From positions 1 to 25,045 of the forward strand of contig JBOFZK010000012.1 of assembly GCA_051655145.1 (NCBI GenBank): 25,045 bases of DNA, in the 5' to 3' direction. The stretch comes from UBA710 sp051655145. Its GTDB lineage: Bacteria > Bacillota_I > Bacilli_A > Mycoplasmatales > Metamycoplasmataceae. The notes beneath the pieces were generated by a model that saw only the letters and a program-made list of their open reading frames with translations, made no database searches and had not been told where the DNA came from. Positions 8,003 to 16,418 of this stretch are shown in pieces. How positions within the stretch are numbered: the stretch's first letter is position 1; each line of letters begins with the position of its first letter. Position numbers and translations under genes: made by a program.

Positions 8003-8024
8003 TTTTTTTTTCTGAAAATTTTAA

Positions 8025-8033
8025 TGATATAAT
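8025..8033 (+). promoter_or_regulatory. Extended -10 promoter of the fructose PTS gene
   Basis: TGATATAAT (TGn-TATAAT) about 50 bases before the ATG, leaving a leader of roughly 45 bases with AAGAAG-type purines at about 8066-8074 as a weak ribosome binding site. No operator or antiterminator hairpin is obvious in the manA/fruA intergenic region. Confidence 0.6.
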
Positions 8034-8084
8034 TTTATTATTAAATAAATTTAATTTTTTAAAAAAGAAGAAAGCATTTTAAAT

Positions 8085-10460
8085 ATGATAAAAAAAGAAT
8101 ATATATTTTTGGATTGTAATTTTAATTCTCAAAATGAAGCATTTAAATTTATATCTGAAAAGGCTTCAAAATATAAAATTATTAAATCAGGAAATGAAAA
8201 TAATTTAATAAAAGAATTTAAAAATAGAGAAAGCCAATCTTCAACAGGATTTGAAAATGGTATTGCTATTCCTCATGCTAGAAGCGGCATTATTTTAAAG
8301 CCTGCTATCTTTTTTATAAGAACAAGTCAAATTGATTGAAAATCATTAGATGGTGAAAAAACAAAAAATTTAATTGTAATGATGATTCCAGAAAAGGAAG
8401 CAACAAATTTACATTTAGAAATTCTTAGCTCTATAGCTACTAGTTTATTAGATCAAAATTTTATGAATTTATTAAATGAAAGCAATGATAAAGAAGAAAT
8501 TCTTTCTTCATTCGATTTAATAATTAATAGAAATTTAAATAATCCAGAAGAAGATTCAACAATGTACAATTCAGAACAAGGTGATTATCAAATTTTAGCT
8601 ATTACATCTTGTCCTGTAGGAGTAGCTCATACTTATTTAGCGGCAGAAAAACTTGAACAAACAGGGAAAGAACTAGGTATTTCAATAAAAGTAGAAACTC
8701 ATGGCTCAGTTGGTGTTAAAAATGAATTTACAAATTCAGAAATTGAAAATGCAGAAGCAATTTTAATAGCTTCTGATGTCGGAATAGATAAATCTAGATT
8801 TGTTGGAAAAAAACTATTTTCTTGTTCATTAAAAGAAGCTATCCATAATCCTGGGAAAGCAATTAATAATTCTTTAAAAAAATCATTAATTTTCAATGGA
8901 AATGATAATGAAACATCTAATGAAGAAACGATTAATAAAGGTAAAGAAGGCAAATTCATTAAACACTTATTAAGTGGTGTTTCATATATGATTCCTTTCA
9001 TTATTTTTGGTGGTCTTTTAATAGCTATTTCTTTAGGACTTACAAAAATAATTTATGGTGATGGAGCAAGCCCTGTTTTAAATTCACCTTTATACTATAT
9101 TTTAAAATCTGGTGAAGCTGCTTTTGGTCTTATGATCGCAGTTTTAGGTGGATTTATTGCAAATTCAATAGCTGGAAGGGCAGCAATAGCACCGGCAATG
9201 ATAACGTCCTTTATAGCAAACACACCTTCGCTTATATTTAATATTCCAGGACTTCAAGCACAAACACCTTTAGGATTTTTTGGAGCCATTTTATATGGTT
9301 TTTTAATTGGATATACAGTCAAATGAATGAATACATGAAAAATTCATAAAAATGTTTCGTCATTAATGCCAATATTTATTATTCCATTAGGAGTTACACT
9401 TTTCTTTAGTTTCCTTTCAATTTTCATTATTAATGCCCCAATTTCATTTATAATGGGAAAAATTGGTGATGGAATGACATCAATATTTGAAATAAGTAAA
9501 ACTTATGGAATAGCCCTTCAAGTATTTATAAATATTTTAATGGGAACAATAATAGGAGCAATGGCCGGTTTTGATATGGGTGGTCCTATTAATAAAATAG
9601 CCTTTGTAGTTTGTTCATCATTATTAACCTTAGAAACACCAATTTTACAACCTATGGGAATGATGGCAGCAGCTATTCCAATAGCTCCACTAGGAATGGG
9701 GATAGCATCTCAAATTTATAAAAAGAATTTTTCAAAAGAACAACAAAGTTTAGGAATTTCAGCTATTGTTATGGGATTAATTGGAATTTCAGAAGGAGCA
9801 ATTCCTTTCGCTATTTCTGATCCAAAAAGAGCAATTCCAGCTAATGTAATTGGTTCAGCTGCAGCGGGAGCAATTGCCGGGGCTTTAGGAGTAACAAATG
9901 CTGTTGCTCATGGTGGACCAATTGTAGGTCTTTTAGGAGCAGTAAGTGGAAGTTTTATTGGAACAGGAGCAGCTGCAATAGGATTAGGGATAACATTCTT
10001 TTTTGTAGCAATAATAGCAGGAACTGCAGTAACAGTTTCGATATATGGTTTATTCTTAAAAGTTATTAAATATAAAAATGAAAAAACAGAAGTTGCAAAA
10101 ATGAATGCATTCAGTAATTTTAAATTAGTTATTCAAGAAAAAATCAAAGGATTTAATTCTAAAAAAAATTACAATACAAATTCTAAAGTTATATCAAATT
10201 CAATTATGATAGGAATTTCAGGAATATTATTAATTTCAGGAATAGTTTTATTAGGAGTCTATGGCGGATATATCAGTGAATTGATTAAATTACTTAATGA
10301 ATTACCAAATGTAGGGGTAGTAGTAATATTTGATTCACCAGGATTTGTTTATGGAGTGTTTTGTTTAGTAACAGGAGTTCTTTTAGCAATAGCATCATTC
10401 CTATATTCATTTACAGCATTTAATTGAACAATAAAAACAAAAAATAAACAAGCAAATTAA
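8085..10460 (+). CDS. fruA: Fructose-family PTS transporter, EIIABC fusion
   Basis: A 791-residue three-domain phosphotransferase permease importing and phosphorylating fructose (or a similar hexose such as mannose). Residues 1-145 are EIIA, with phospho-His H64 in GIAIPHARSG. Residues about 165-265 are EIIB, with phospho-Cys C176 in ITSCPVGVAHT. EIIC starts near residue 285 (FIKHLLSGVSYMIPF), has about ten membrane segments and contains GGPINKIAF and GISEGAIPFAI. Several TGA codons are read as Trp. The C-terminus is short and polar. Divergent manA suggests a role in hexose-phosphate metabolism, and hprK (13414) could regulate the HPr that feeds this permease. HPr, EI and a 1-phosphofructokinase gene are not in the window. 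Confidence 0.95.
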
Positions 10461-10461
10461 A

Positions 10462-10908
10462 TTATTTTTTATTTCTTATTTTATCTTTCAATCTTATTTT
10501 TAATTTAATTTTTGTAATTAATATATTAATTGGAATAACAGTTAAAGTTAAAGGTAAAACAATAAGAGATCTATAAAGAATATAATTTGGATCTGTTGAA
10601 TTAAGAAAAGATGATAAATAAATACCCATAAAAGTAATAGCTACAGGAATCGAAAAAGAGAATAAAGAAATATCGCAAATTTTAAAATAATAAAATAAAT
10701 ATGATAATAAAAAAACAGTGATTATAAAGCCTATTGAAATTAAAATTCCATATCCAAAATTAAGAACATTTTGGTCTCCTCCTCCAAAATCTTTTGATAA
10801 AAAAAATCAGATCATAATTGAAGGAATAGCAACAACAAATAAAGTAAATAATGCTTTAATTCATGAGTTTTTTCTTGAGTTTAAATTAGGGTTTTTATTA
10901 TTTTTCAT
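10462..10908 (-). CDS. Membrane protein of unknown function, four membrane segments
   Basis: A 148-residue protein with a polar, basic N-terminus (MKNNKNPNLNSRKNSW) followed by four hydrophobic segments at roughly residues 18-36, 52-75, 80-100 and 117-135, then a Lys/Arg-rich tail. One loop after the first segment holds a Gly-rich FGGGDQN stretch. It starts inside the 3' end of thrS with an 11-base overlap, so it is probably co-translated with thrS, and ends 1 base after the stop codon of convergent fruA. I do not recognise the family; positive ends suggest both termini are cytoplasmic. Confidence 0.75.
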
Positions 10909-12637
10909 TTTTTAATTTATTTAAATAAGAAACTAATTCTTTTTTATTAATTTCTAAAATTTCATCAGAACCAAAAAATTTTAATTTTAGTTTATTAGTT
11001 TTTATTTCTTCATCTCCAATAACTATTTGAATTTTTGTTTTACTAATTTGAGCATCTCTAATTTTTTTGCTTATTCTTTCAAGTTTATCATCTACAAAAA
11101 CATTAAAGCCGGCATCTCTTAATTCTAAAAATAATTTGTCTGCATAATCTAAATGTTTTTCATTATTAATAGGAATTATTCCAACTTGCTTAGGAGATAA
11201 TCAAAATTTCAAATTTCCTTTTGTTTGTTCAAGTAAAATAGAAACAAAACGTTCATAAGTACCAATTAAACCTCTATGAACTAAAATAGGTGTTTGAATT
11301 TTTTCATCTTTATCAACATATCCAAGATCAAATCTTCTTGGAAGTAAGAAATCTAATTGAAGAGTTGAAAGAGTAATTTCATGTCCTAAAACAGTTTTAA
11401 TTTGAATATCTATTTTAGGTCCATAAAATGCTGCTTCACCAACTTTTTCAACATATTCAATTTTTAATTCTTTTAAAACATTTTTTAAATCTTTTTCAGC
11501 CTTTTCTCACATTTCATCATCATCAAAATATTTTTCTTTATCTTCTTTATCTCTTAGTGATAAAGAAATATAATCTATTTCAATATCGAACAATTCAAGA
11601 GCTTCAGTAATAAGTTTATAACATCATTTAAATTCATCAATTATTTGATCTTGTCTTACAAAAATATGACCTTCAGTTAATTGCATTCCTCTTACTCTTT
11701 CAAGTCCTGTTAATGCTCCAGATTTTTCACATCTAAATAATGATGATTGTTCTGAAAAACGAATAGGAAATTCTCTATAAGATTTTCTTTTCTGTTTATA
11801 AATTAAAATATGATGCGGACAAGTCATTGGTCTTAAAACTAATTCCTCATTATCTAATTTCATTAAAGGAAACATATCTTCTTTATAATGATCTCAATGA
11901 CCAGATAAAACATATAATTCTTTTGATCCAACTACAGGAGTAAGAACTTCTCTAAATCCGTATTTTCTATCTAACTCTAAAATTTTATCTTTAATAGCGT
12001 TTCTTATTTTCATCCCATCTTCTAATCAAATAGGGAATCCTTGTCCAGCTAATTTATTAAAAGAAAAAATACCTAATTCTTTTCCAACTTTTCTGTGGTC
12101 TCTTTCTTTTCTTTCTTCAAGTAAATTTAAATAATCATTTAACTCTTCTTTTGTTTCTCAAGCTGTTCCATAAATTCTTGTTAATTGAATATTATTAGAA
12201 TCACCTTTTCAATATGCACCTGCTAAACTTAATAATTTGAAATGTCTAAGTTTAGATACACTTTCAATATGACCACCTCTACACAGATCGCTAAAATGTC
12301 TTTTTCCATTTGAATCAACTAATGAATAATATGTTATTTCTTTCTTTTGTGATATTAAATCTTTATACAGTTCTTTTTTATATGGTTGTTTTGAAAAATC
12401 ATATTGAAAATTACCTTCTTCTTTCTTTATTATTAAATTCATAGAAATTAGTTTTCTCATCATTTTTTCTATTTTTGGAAGCTCTTCATTCGATAAAGGA
12501 GATTTAAATTCGAAGTCATAATAAAACCCTTCATCGGTTGGTGGACCAAAAGCAAGTTTTGTATCAGGATATAAACTTAATACAGCTAATGCTAATAAAT
12601 GTGATGTTGAATGATTTAAATCCTTATTAGACTTCAT
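10898..12637 (-). CDS. thrS: Threonyl-tRNA synthetase lacking the N-terminal TGS domain
   Basis: A 579-residue class II synthetase charging tRNA-Thr. It begins almost directly with the editing domain: HSTSH (H9, H13) and CRGGH (C119, H123) form the HxxxH/CxxxH site that removes mischarged serine. The catalytic core has RPMTCPHH (residues 270-276, zinc-binding Cys), motif 2 FRCEKSGALTGLERVR (301-316) and motif 3 GTYERF, followed by the anticodon-binding domain. Most bacterial ThrS proteins are about 640 residues because of a TGS domain before the editing domain, which is missing here. AGGAG precedes the ATG. No T-box leader is present in the 90 bases upstream. Confidence 0.96.
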
Positions 12638-12713
12638 AATTTCTCCTATATATTTTATATTTTATTATTTTATAACTTTTTAAATAATAAATGTTATTAA
12701 ATAAAAAATAGAT

Positions 12714-12719
12714 TATAAT
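12714..12719 (+). promoter_or_regulatory. -10 box for the gene at 12728
   Basis: TATAAT ends 8 bases before the ATG, with only T and A residues between; leaderless arrangement. Confidence 0.55.
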
Positions 12720-12727
12720 TTTTTTAA

Positions 12728-13111
12728 ATGAATTCAAATACTCTAACATCTATATCATCAACAAAAATGATAAAACATTTAAATTGTGTAAATAACATTA
12801 TTTTAGATGAAAATAAAATTTACTTTATTGAATCTGTTTCTTTTAATAAAACAAAGCTAGAAAAAATAAAAGGAGTTTTAATATTTTATTCAGATATTCT
12901 TGTTTTTTCATCTAAAAGAAGATTTGGTAAAGTAATTAATATTATAAATTTATCTGACATCAAAAAAATTGGATATATGAATAAAAAGGTAACTAAATTA
13001 GTTATTTTTTTAAAGAAAGGTAAAGACATTACATTCTCAGGATTAAATTTAAAAAAAACTGAAAGCGTTGCAATAGAAATAAATAAAAAAATAAAATCTT
13101 CTTCCGTTTAA
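12728..13111 (+). CDS. Hypothetical protein, possible small PH-like fold
   Basis: A 127-residue soluble protein with no signal peptide or membrane segment. After about 40 residues of low-complexity N-terminus, it alternates hydrophobic strands and turns (KIKGVLIFYSDILVFSS, VINIINLSDIKKIGYM, KLVIFLKKGKDITFSG) and ends in one amphipathic helix (KTESVAIEINKKIKS). Several strands followed by a C-terminal helix is the pattern of bacterial PH-like or GRAM-like domains; this is inference from pattern only. A TATAAT box 8 bases before the ATG suggests leaderless expression. It ends just before the convergent tRNA-Leu gene. Confidence 0.65.
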   Translation: MNSNTLTSISSTKMIKHLNCVNNIILDENKIYFIESVSFNKTKLEKIKGVLIFYSDILVFSSKRRFGKVINIINLSDIKKIGYMNKKVTKLVIFLKKGKDITFSGLNLKKTESVAIEINKKIKSSSV

Positions 13112-13126
13112 GAAAAAGATTTTATA

Positions 13127-13211
13127 TGGTACCCGCAAAGGGACTCGAACCCTTATGAACTAAGTTCGGAAGATTTTGAGTCTACTGTGTCTACCATTCC
13201 ACCATGCGGGC
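13127..13211 (-). tRNA. tRNA-Leu(CAA)
   Basis: An 85-base class II tRNA with the CCA end encoded. Acceptor GCCCGCA pairs with TGCGGGT; the D-arm is GGTGGAATGGTAGACAC-like. The anticodon loop CTCAAAA puts CAA at positions 34-36, reading UUG. The long variable arm has stem GAAC/GTTC, and the T-arm is AAGGG-TTCGAGT-CCCTT. The anticodon stem GTAGA/TCTTC has one U-U mismatch. Confidence 0.93.
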
Positions 13212-13260
13212 AATTTTCCAATTAAATTATACATATTTAAAAAAAATAGCAAACAAGCAA

Positions 13261-13266
13261 TATAAT
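13261..13266 (+). promoter_or_regulatory. -10 box for the 37-residue peptide gene
   Basis: TATAAT ending 9 bases before the ATG at 13276, with no ribosome binding site. Confidence 0.5.
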
Positions 13267-13275
13267 TTAATTACT

Positions 13276-13389
13276 ATGAAAAAAATATTAATAGCATTAC
13301 TAACAATCTTGATTTCTATAATACTAGGAATTGTTTTAGCAACAACTCTTAATTATTTTGGTTTCAATCCATTTGGTATGCCAAAATAA
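13276..13389 (+). CDS. Small single-pass membrane peptide, 37 residues
   Basis: MKK followed by a continuous hydrophobic segment (residues 4-24, ILIALLTILISIILGIVLAT) and a short polar tail ending NPFGMPK. It is probably anchored with the N-terminus inside. The ATG is preceded by a TATAAT box at leaderless spacing, the same layout as several clearly real genes here, which supports expression. An upstream in-frame ATG at 13204 lies within the tRNA gene on the other strand and is not a credible start. Function unknown; no Cys for lipidation. Confidence 0.55.
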   Translation: MKKILIALLTILISIILGIVLATTLNYFGFNPFGMPK

Positions 13390-13394
13390 AATGA

Positions 13395-13400
13395 TATAAT
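13395..13400 (+). promoter_or_regulatory. -10 box for hprK-lgt-trxB
   Basis: TGATATAAT (extended -10), box ending 13 bases before the hprK ATG. The predicted leader is about 7 bases with no ribosome binding site; an ATG at 13426 is an alternative start. Confidence 0.6.
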
Positions 13401-13413
13401 TTTCTAATTAATT

Positions 13414-14358
13414 ATGAACAAAATGGAAACAGAAAAAAAAATTTTAACATCAAAGGCTTGTTTTGATAATAAACTTAAAATTATTAATGAAGAATATGCC
13501 AGAAAAGACGTATATATTCAAAGGCCAGCAATTAGTAGAACAGGACTAGCCTTTATAGGATTTTTAAATGAAAATGATATTTCTAAAAACGTAATTGGTT
13601 GAGGAACAATCGAATCTAATTGAATGGATAAACAAACAAAAAAAGACCTAGTAAAAATAATTCAAAGTATCTTTATTTTAAATCCGCCTCTTGTTATATG
13701 TTCGACAGGAATGAATGAGAAAAATAAAAAAATAATTTTAGAAATAGCTAATAAAAATAAAGTTCCACTTTGTTTTCCGGAGTTAAAAACATCTTTTATT
13801 AATACTACTTTAGGAGTTTATTTATCAAGTTTTTTTGCTCAAACTGAATTTATTCATGGTTCATTAATAATAATTAATGGGGTAGGGGTTCTAATAATAG
13901 GAAAGTCTGGAATTGGAAAATCAGAGATTATTCTTGATTTGCTTCATAAAAATCATGTTTTTGTTTCTGATGATGCAGTTATTGTAAAAAAAGTAGGAAA
14001 TTCCTTTTTTGGAGAATCACCTGAAATTACGCAAGATCTTTTAGAAGCAAGAGGGCTTGGTCTTATGAATATTTGTTCAATTTATGGAACAAAAGCAATT
14101 AGAAAAACAACTCAAATTGACCTTGTTATAGAACTTGATTTGCTTGATTCCTCTTCCTCATTTGATAGATTAGGGAATAAAAACTTATATTATTCAATAT
14201 TAAATGGTAAAATTAATAAAATAAAAATACCAATTACTCCAGGTAGAAATGCTTCTTCTTTAGTAGAAGCTGCAACCTATTTGTATATTACAAAACAATA
14301 TGGAGAAGACGTCATAGATTTGATTGAAAAAAGAACAAAAAAAGAGGAGGAAAAATAA
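13414..14358 (+). CDS. hprK: HPr kinase/phosphorylase
   Basis: A 314-residue bifunctional enzyme that phosphorylates and dephosphorylates HPr on its regulatory serine, coupling sugar status to PTS activity. The N-terminal domain spans residues 1-135. The catalytic domain has the Walker A loop GKSGIGKS at 163-170, the preceding FIHG segment, VSDDAV, and the family signature ARGLGLMNI. TGA codons at residues 63 and 70 are Trp. The stop codon is 2 bases before lgt, whose strong GAGGAGG site lies in the end of hprK. The order hprK-lgt is widely conserved in Firmicutes. Its target would include the HPr that serves the EIIABC protein at 8085-10460. Confidence 0.96.
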
Positions 14359-14360
14359 GA

Positions 14361-15245
14361 ATGTTTGCAAATGGATTTACAACAGGACAAATTACATATC
14401 TTCCAGGGACACCTATAGCCGTTTATTCAATTACAATGATTTTAGGAATATTTGCCTCTATTCTTACTGTTATGTTTTTCTGAAAAAGAGAAAAATACTC
14501 TTTTGAAATATTATTAAAAATTATTTTAATTACAATTCCTTCAGCTATTCTTGGGGCAAGACTATTCTTTATTTTTGAAAGATTAATTTATAATCCAGCC
14601 GATCCTTTTCCCGGAAGTAATTGATGAGCAATATGGGATGGAGGACTTTCTATCCAAGGAGGGGTTGCAGTCCCTTTAACCTTAAATCTAATCTACTTAT
14701 CAACAAAAAGGTCAGTTATTGATATTAAAATGGCCTTTGGGATTATTTTACCATCTGTTTTAATAGGACAAGTTATTGGAAGATGAGGAAATTTTGCTAA
14801 TCATGAAGTTTATGGCAACCCAACTTCATATGGGAATATTGCTTGATTAGGACAAACTATTGCTTATAACATGTTTATTGATGGTGAATTTAGAGAACCA
14901 TTATTCTTATACGAATCACTTGCTAATTTAGTAGGATATATTTTAATTGTTTGAGTATTTTTAAATTTAGGTCTTTTAAAACCAGGATCAACAGGAGCTC
15001 TTTATTTACTTTGATACGGAATTTTAAGAACCGCAATGGAACCATTAAGATCAGAACAATATTTATATTATTCAATAATGTCAATAATTTCAATAGTGGC
15101 TGGAGTTTTATTGTTAGCATTTTTCGAAATTACTGGAAGAAAAGATTATATTATTGAAAAAGTGGGACTAGTTAAGTATTATAAAAATAAAAAAATTAAT
15201 TACAATTTAGTAACAACTATTTCTACAAGGTGAATAAATGAATAA
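14361..15245 (+). CDS. lgt: Prolipoprotein diacylglyceryl transferase
   Basis: A 294-residue membrane enzyme that attaches diacylglycerol from phosphatidylglycerol to the lipobox cysteine of prolipoproteins, essential for the lipoprotein coat of mycoplasmas. About seven membrane segments. Recognisable blocks are WDGGLSIQGG, the Lgt signature GRWGNFANHEVYG from residue 140, LFLYESL, and RTAMEPLRSEQ, which carries the catalytic-site arginines. Trp residues are mostly TGA. The start has GAGGAGG 11-17 bases upstream. The C-terminus extends about 30 residues past the last membrane helix and overlaps trxB by 8 bases. Confidence 0.96.
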
Positions 15246-16167
15246 CGTTCATAATGAACTAGATTATGACGTTATTATTATAGGAGCGGGGCCAGCAGGA
15301 CTTAATGCAGCTCTTTATCTTTCAAGATCAAAAAAGAAAACATTATTTATTGAAAAAGGTGCTCCTGGCGGGAAAATGGTCCAAACTTTTAAAATTGATA
15401 ATTGAATAGGAACAAAAGAAATAAATGGAGCAACTCTTTCTTTAAACATGTTTAATCATGCTAAAGAATTTGGAGCTGTTTATAAATACGGCGAAGTTAA
15501 AAAAATTCATAATAAAGAAGATTATTTTAAAATTATTGAATTACAAAATGGTGAAAAGATAACAACTAAAGTTGTTATAATCGCTTCAGGAATGACTAAT
15601 AGAGTTCCAAGAGAGATTGATGGTATAGAAGAATATGAAAATAAAGGTGTTTCATATTGTGTTATTTGTGATGGACCATTTTATGAAGGAAAACCACAAG
15701 GAATAATTGGTGGAGGAAATTCTGCAATAGAAGAAGCTTCATTTTTATCAACAGTTGCTTCTAAAGTTTATATTTTTGTAAAAGATGAAAAAATTATTGC
15801 TGAAAAAATTATTTTAGATCAAGCATTAAGTAAAAAAAACATAGAAATTATTTTAAATTCTCAAATTAAAAAAATAAACGGAAATAATGAAGGAATTGAA
15901 AGTGTAGATGTTAATGTTGCAGGAGAAGATAAAAACTTTAAAATTAATGCTCTTTTCCCGTATATAGGATTCCTTCCTCTAAACAGCTTTGCTTCTCATA
16001 TTAAAATTTTTGATGAAAAAGGTTTTATAAAAACCAATGAAAATATGGAAACAGAAATAAAAGGTATTTTTGCAATTGGCGATATTAGAAGTAAAGAAGT
16101 AAGACAAATAATAACAGCAGCATCAGATGGCGCTATTGCTGCAAAATATATAACTAATTTAATTTAA
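15238..16167 (+). CDS. trxB: Thioredoxin-disulfide reductase
   Basis: A 309-residue flavoprotein that passes electrons from NADPH to thioredoxin. The FAD-binding motif GAGPAG is at residues 16-21, the redox-active pair CVIC at 141-144 (SYCVICDG), the NADPH-binding GGGNSA at 158-163, and the C-terminal FAD motif FAIGDIR near 280. The redox motif is CVIC rather than the usual CATC; both cysteines are present. The AAGGTG site at 15227-15232 and the 8-base overlap with lgt indicate coupled translation. Its 3' end overlaps ylxM on the other strand by 9 bases. Confidence 0.95.
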
Positions 16168-16377
16168 TTTATCTAAAAAAGGTTCTAATTTCTTTTTTGA
16201 TTTTTTTATCGAATCAAAAACAGCACTTCTTGAAGTTGCTAAAATATTTGCTATTTCTTGGAGTGATAAATCTTCTATAAGATAAAGAGACATTATTTGT
16301 AATTGATTTTGAGTTAAAACAAAAGAGAACTTATCTAAAGCATTGATATATTGGTTTCTTTTTTTTAATTCTTCCAT
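16159..16377 (-). CDS. ylxM: YlxM-like helix-turn-helix protein (UPF0122)
   Basis: A 72-residue protein resembling sigma factor region 4: LTQNQLQIMSLYLIEDLSLQEIANILATSRSAVFDSIKKSKKKLE contains a clear helix-turn-helix (about residues 38-62). This matches YlxM (p13), usually encoded beside ffh or ftsY and thought to act with the signal recognition particle. Known members are about 100-110 residues, so this is a short form. Here it stands alone, overlapping the end of trxB. A TATAAT box 7 bases before its ATG suggests a leaderless transcript. Confidence 0.85.
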   Translation of the reverse strand: MEELKKRNQYINALDKFSFVLTQNQLQIMSLYLIEDLSLQEIANILATSRSAVFDSIKKSKKKLEPFLDKLN

Positions 16378-16384
16378 TTGTATA

Positions 16385-16390
16385 ATTATA
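16385..16390 (-). promoter_or_regulatory. -10 box for ylxM
   Basis: TATAAT on the minus strand, 7 bases before the ylxM ATG; one half of a 41-base divergent promoter region. Confidence 0.55.
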
Positions 16391-16403
16391 TATAAAGTTA
16401 TTT

Positions 16404-16409
16404 TATAAT
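16404..16409 (+). promoter_or_regulatory. -10 box for the SGNH/GDSL hydrolase gene
   Basis: TATAAT ending 9 bases before the ATG at 16419 with no ribosome binding site; the other half of the divergent ylxM/hydrolase promoter region. Confidence 0.55.
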
Positions 16410-16418
16410 TTTAATAAT

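Noticed and set aside
8699..9001. A 100-residue minus-strand frame inside the fructose PTS gene
   Set aside because: It is the antisense shadow of the EIIB domain, with no promoter, ribosome binding site or protein-like pattern.
13204..13275. An upstream start (13204) for the 37-residue peptide
   Set aside because: It overlaps the 5' end of the tRNA-Leu gene on the other strand and lies before the TATAAT box; the ATG at 13276 gives a normal membrane peptide start.
16159..16377. A sigma factor or ECF-type regulator
   Set aside because: The region-4-like helix-turn-helix is there but region 2 is absent, and length and sequence fit YlxM better.
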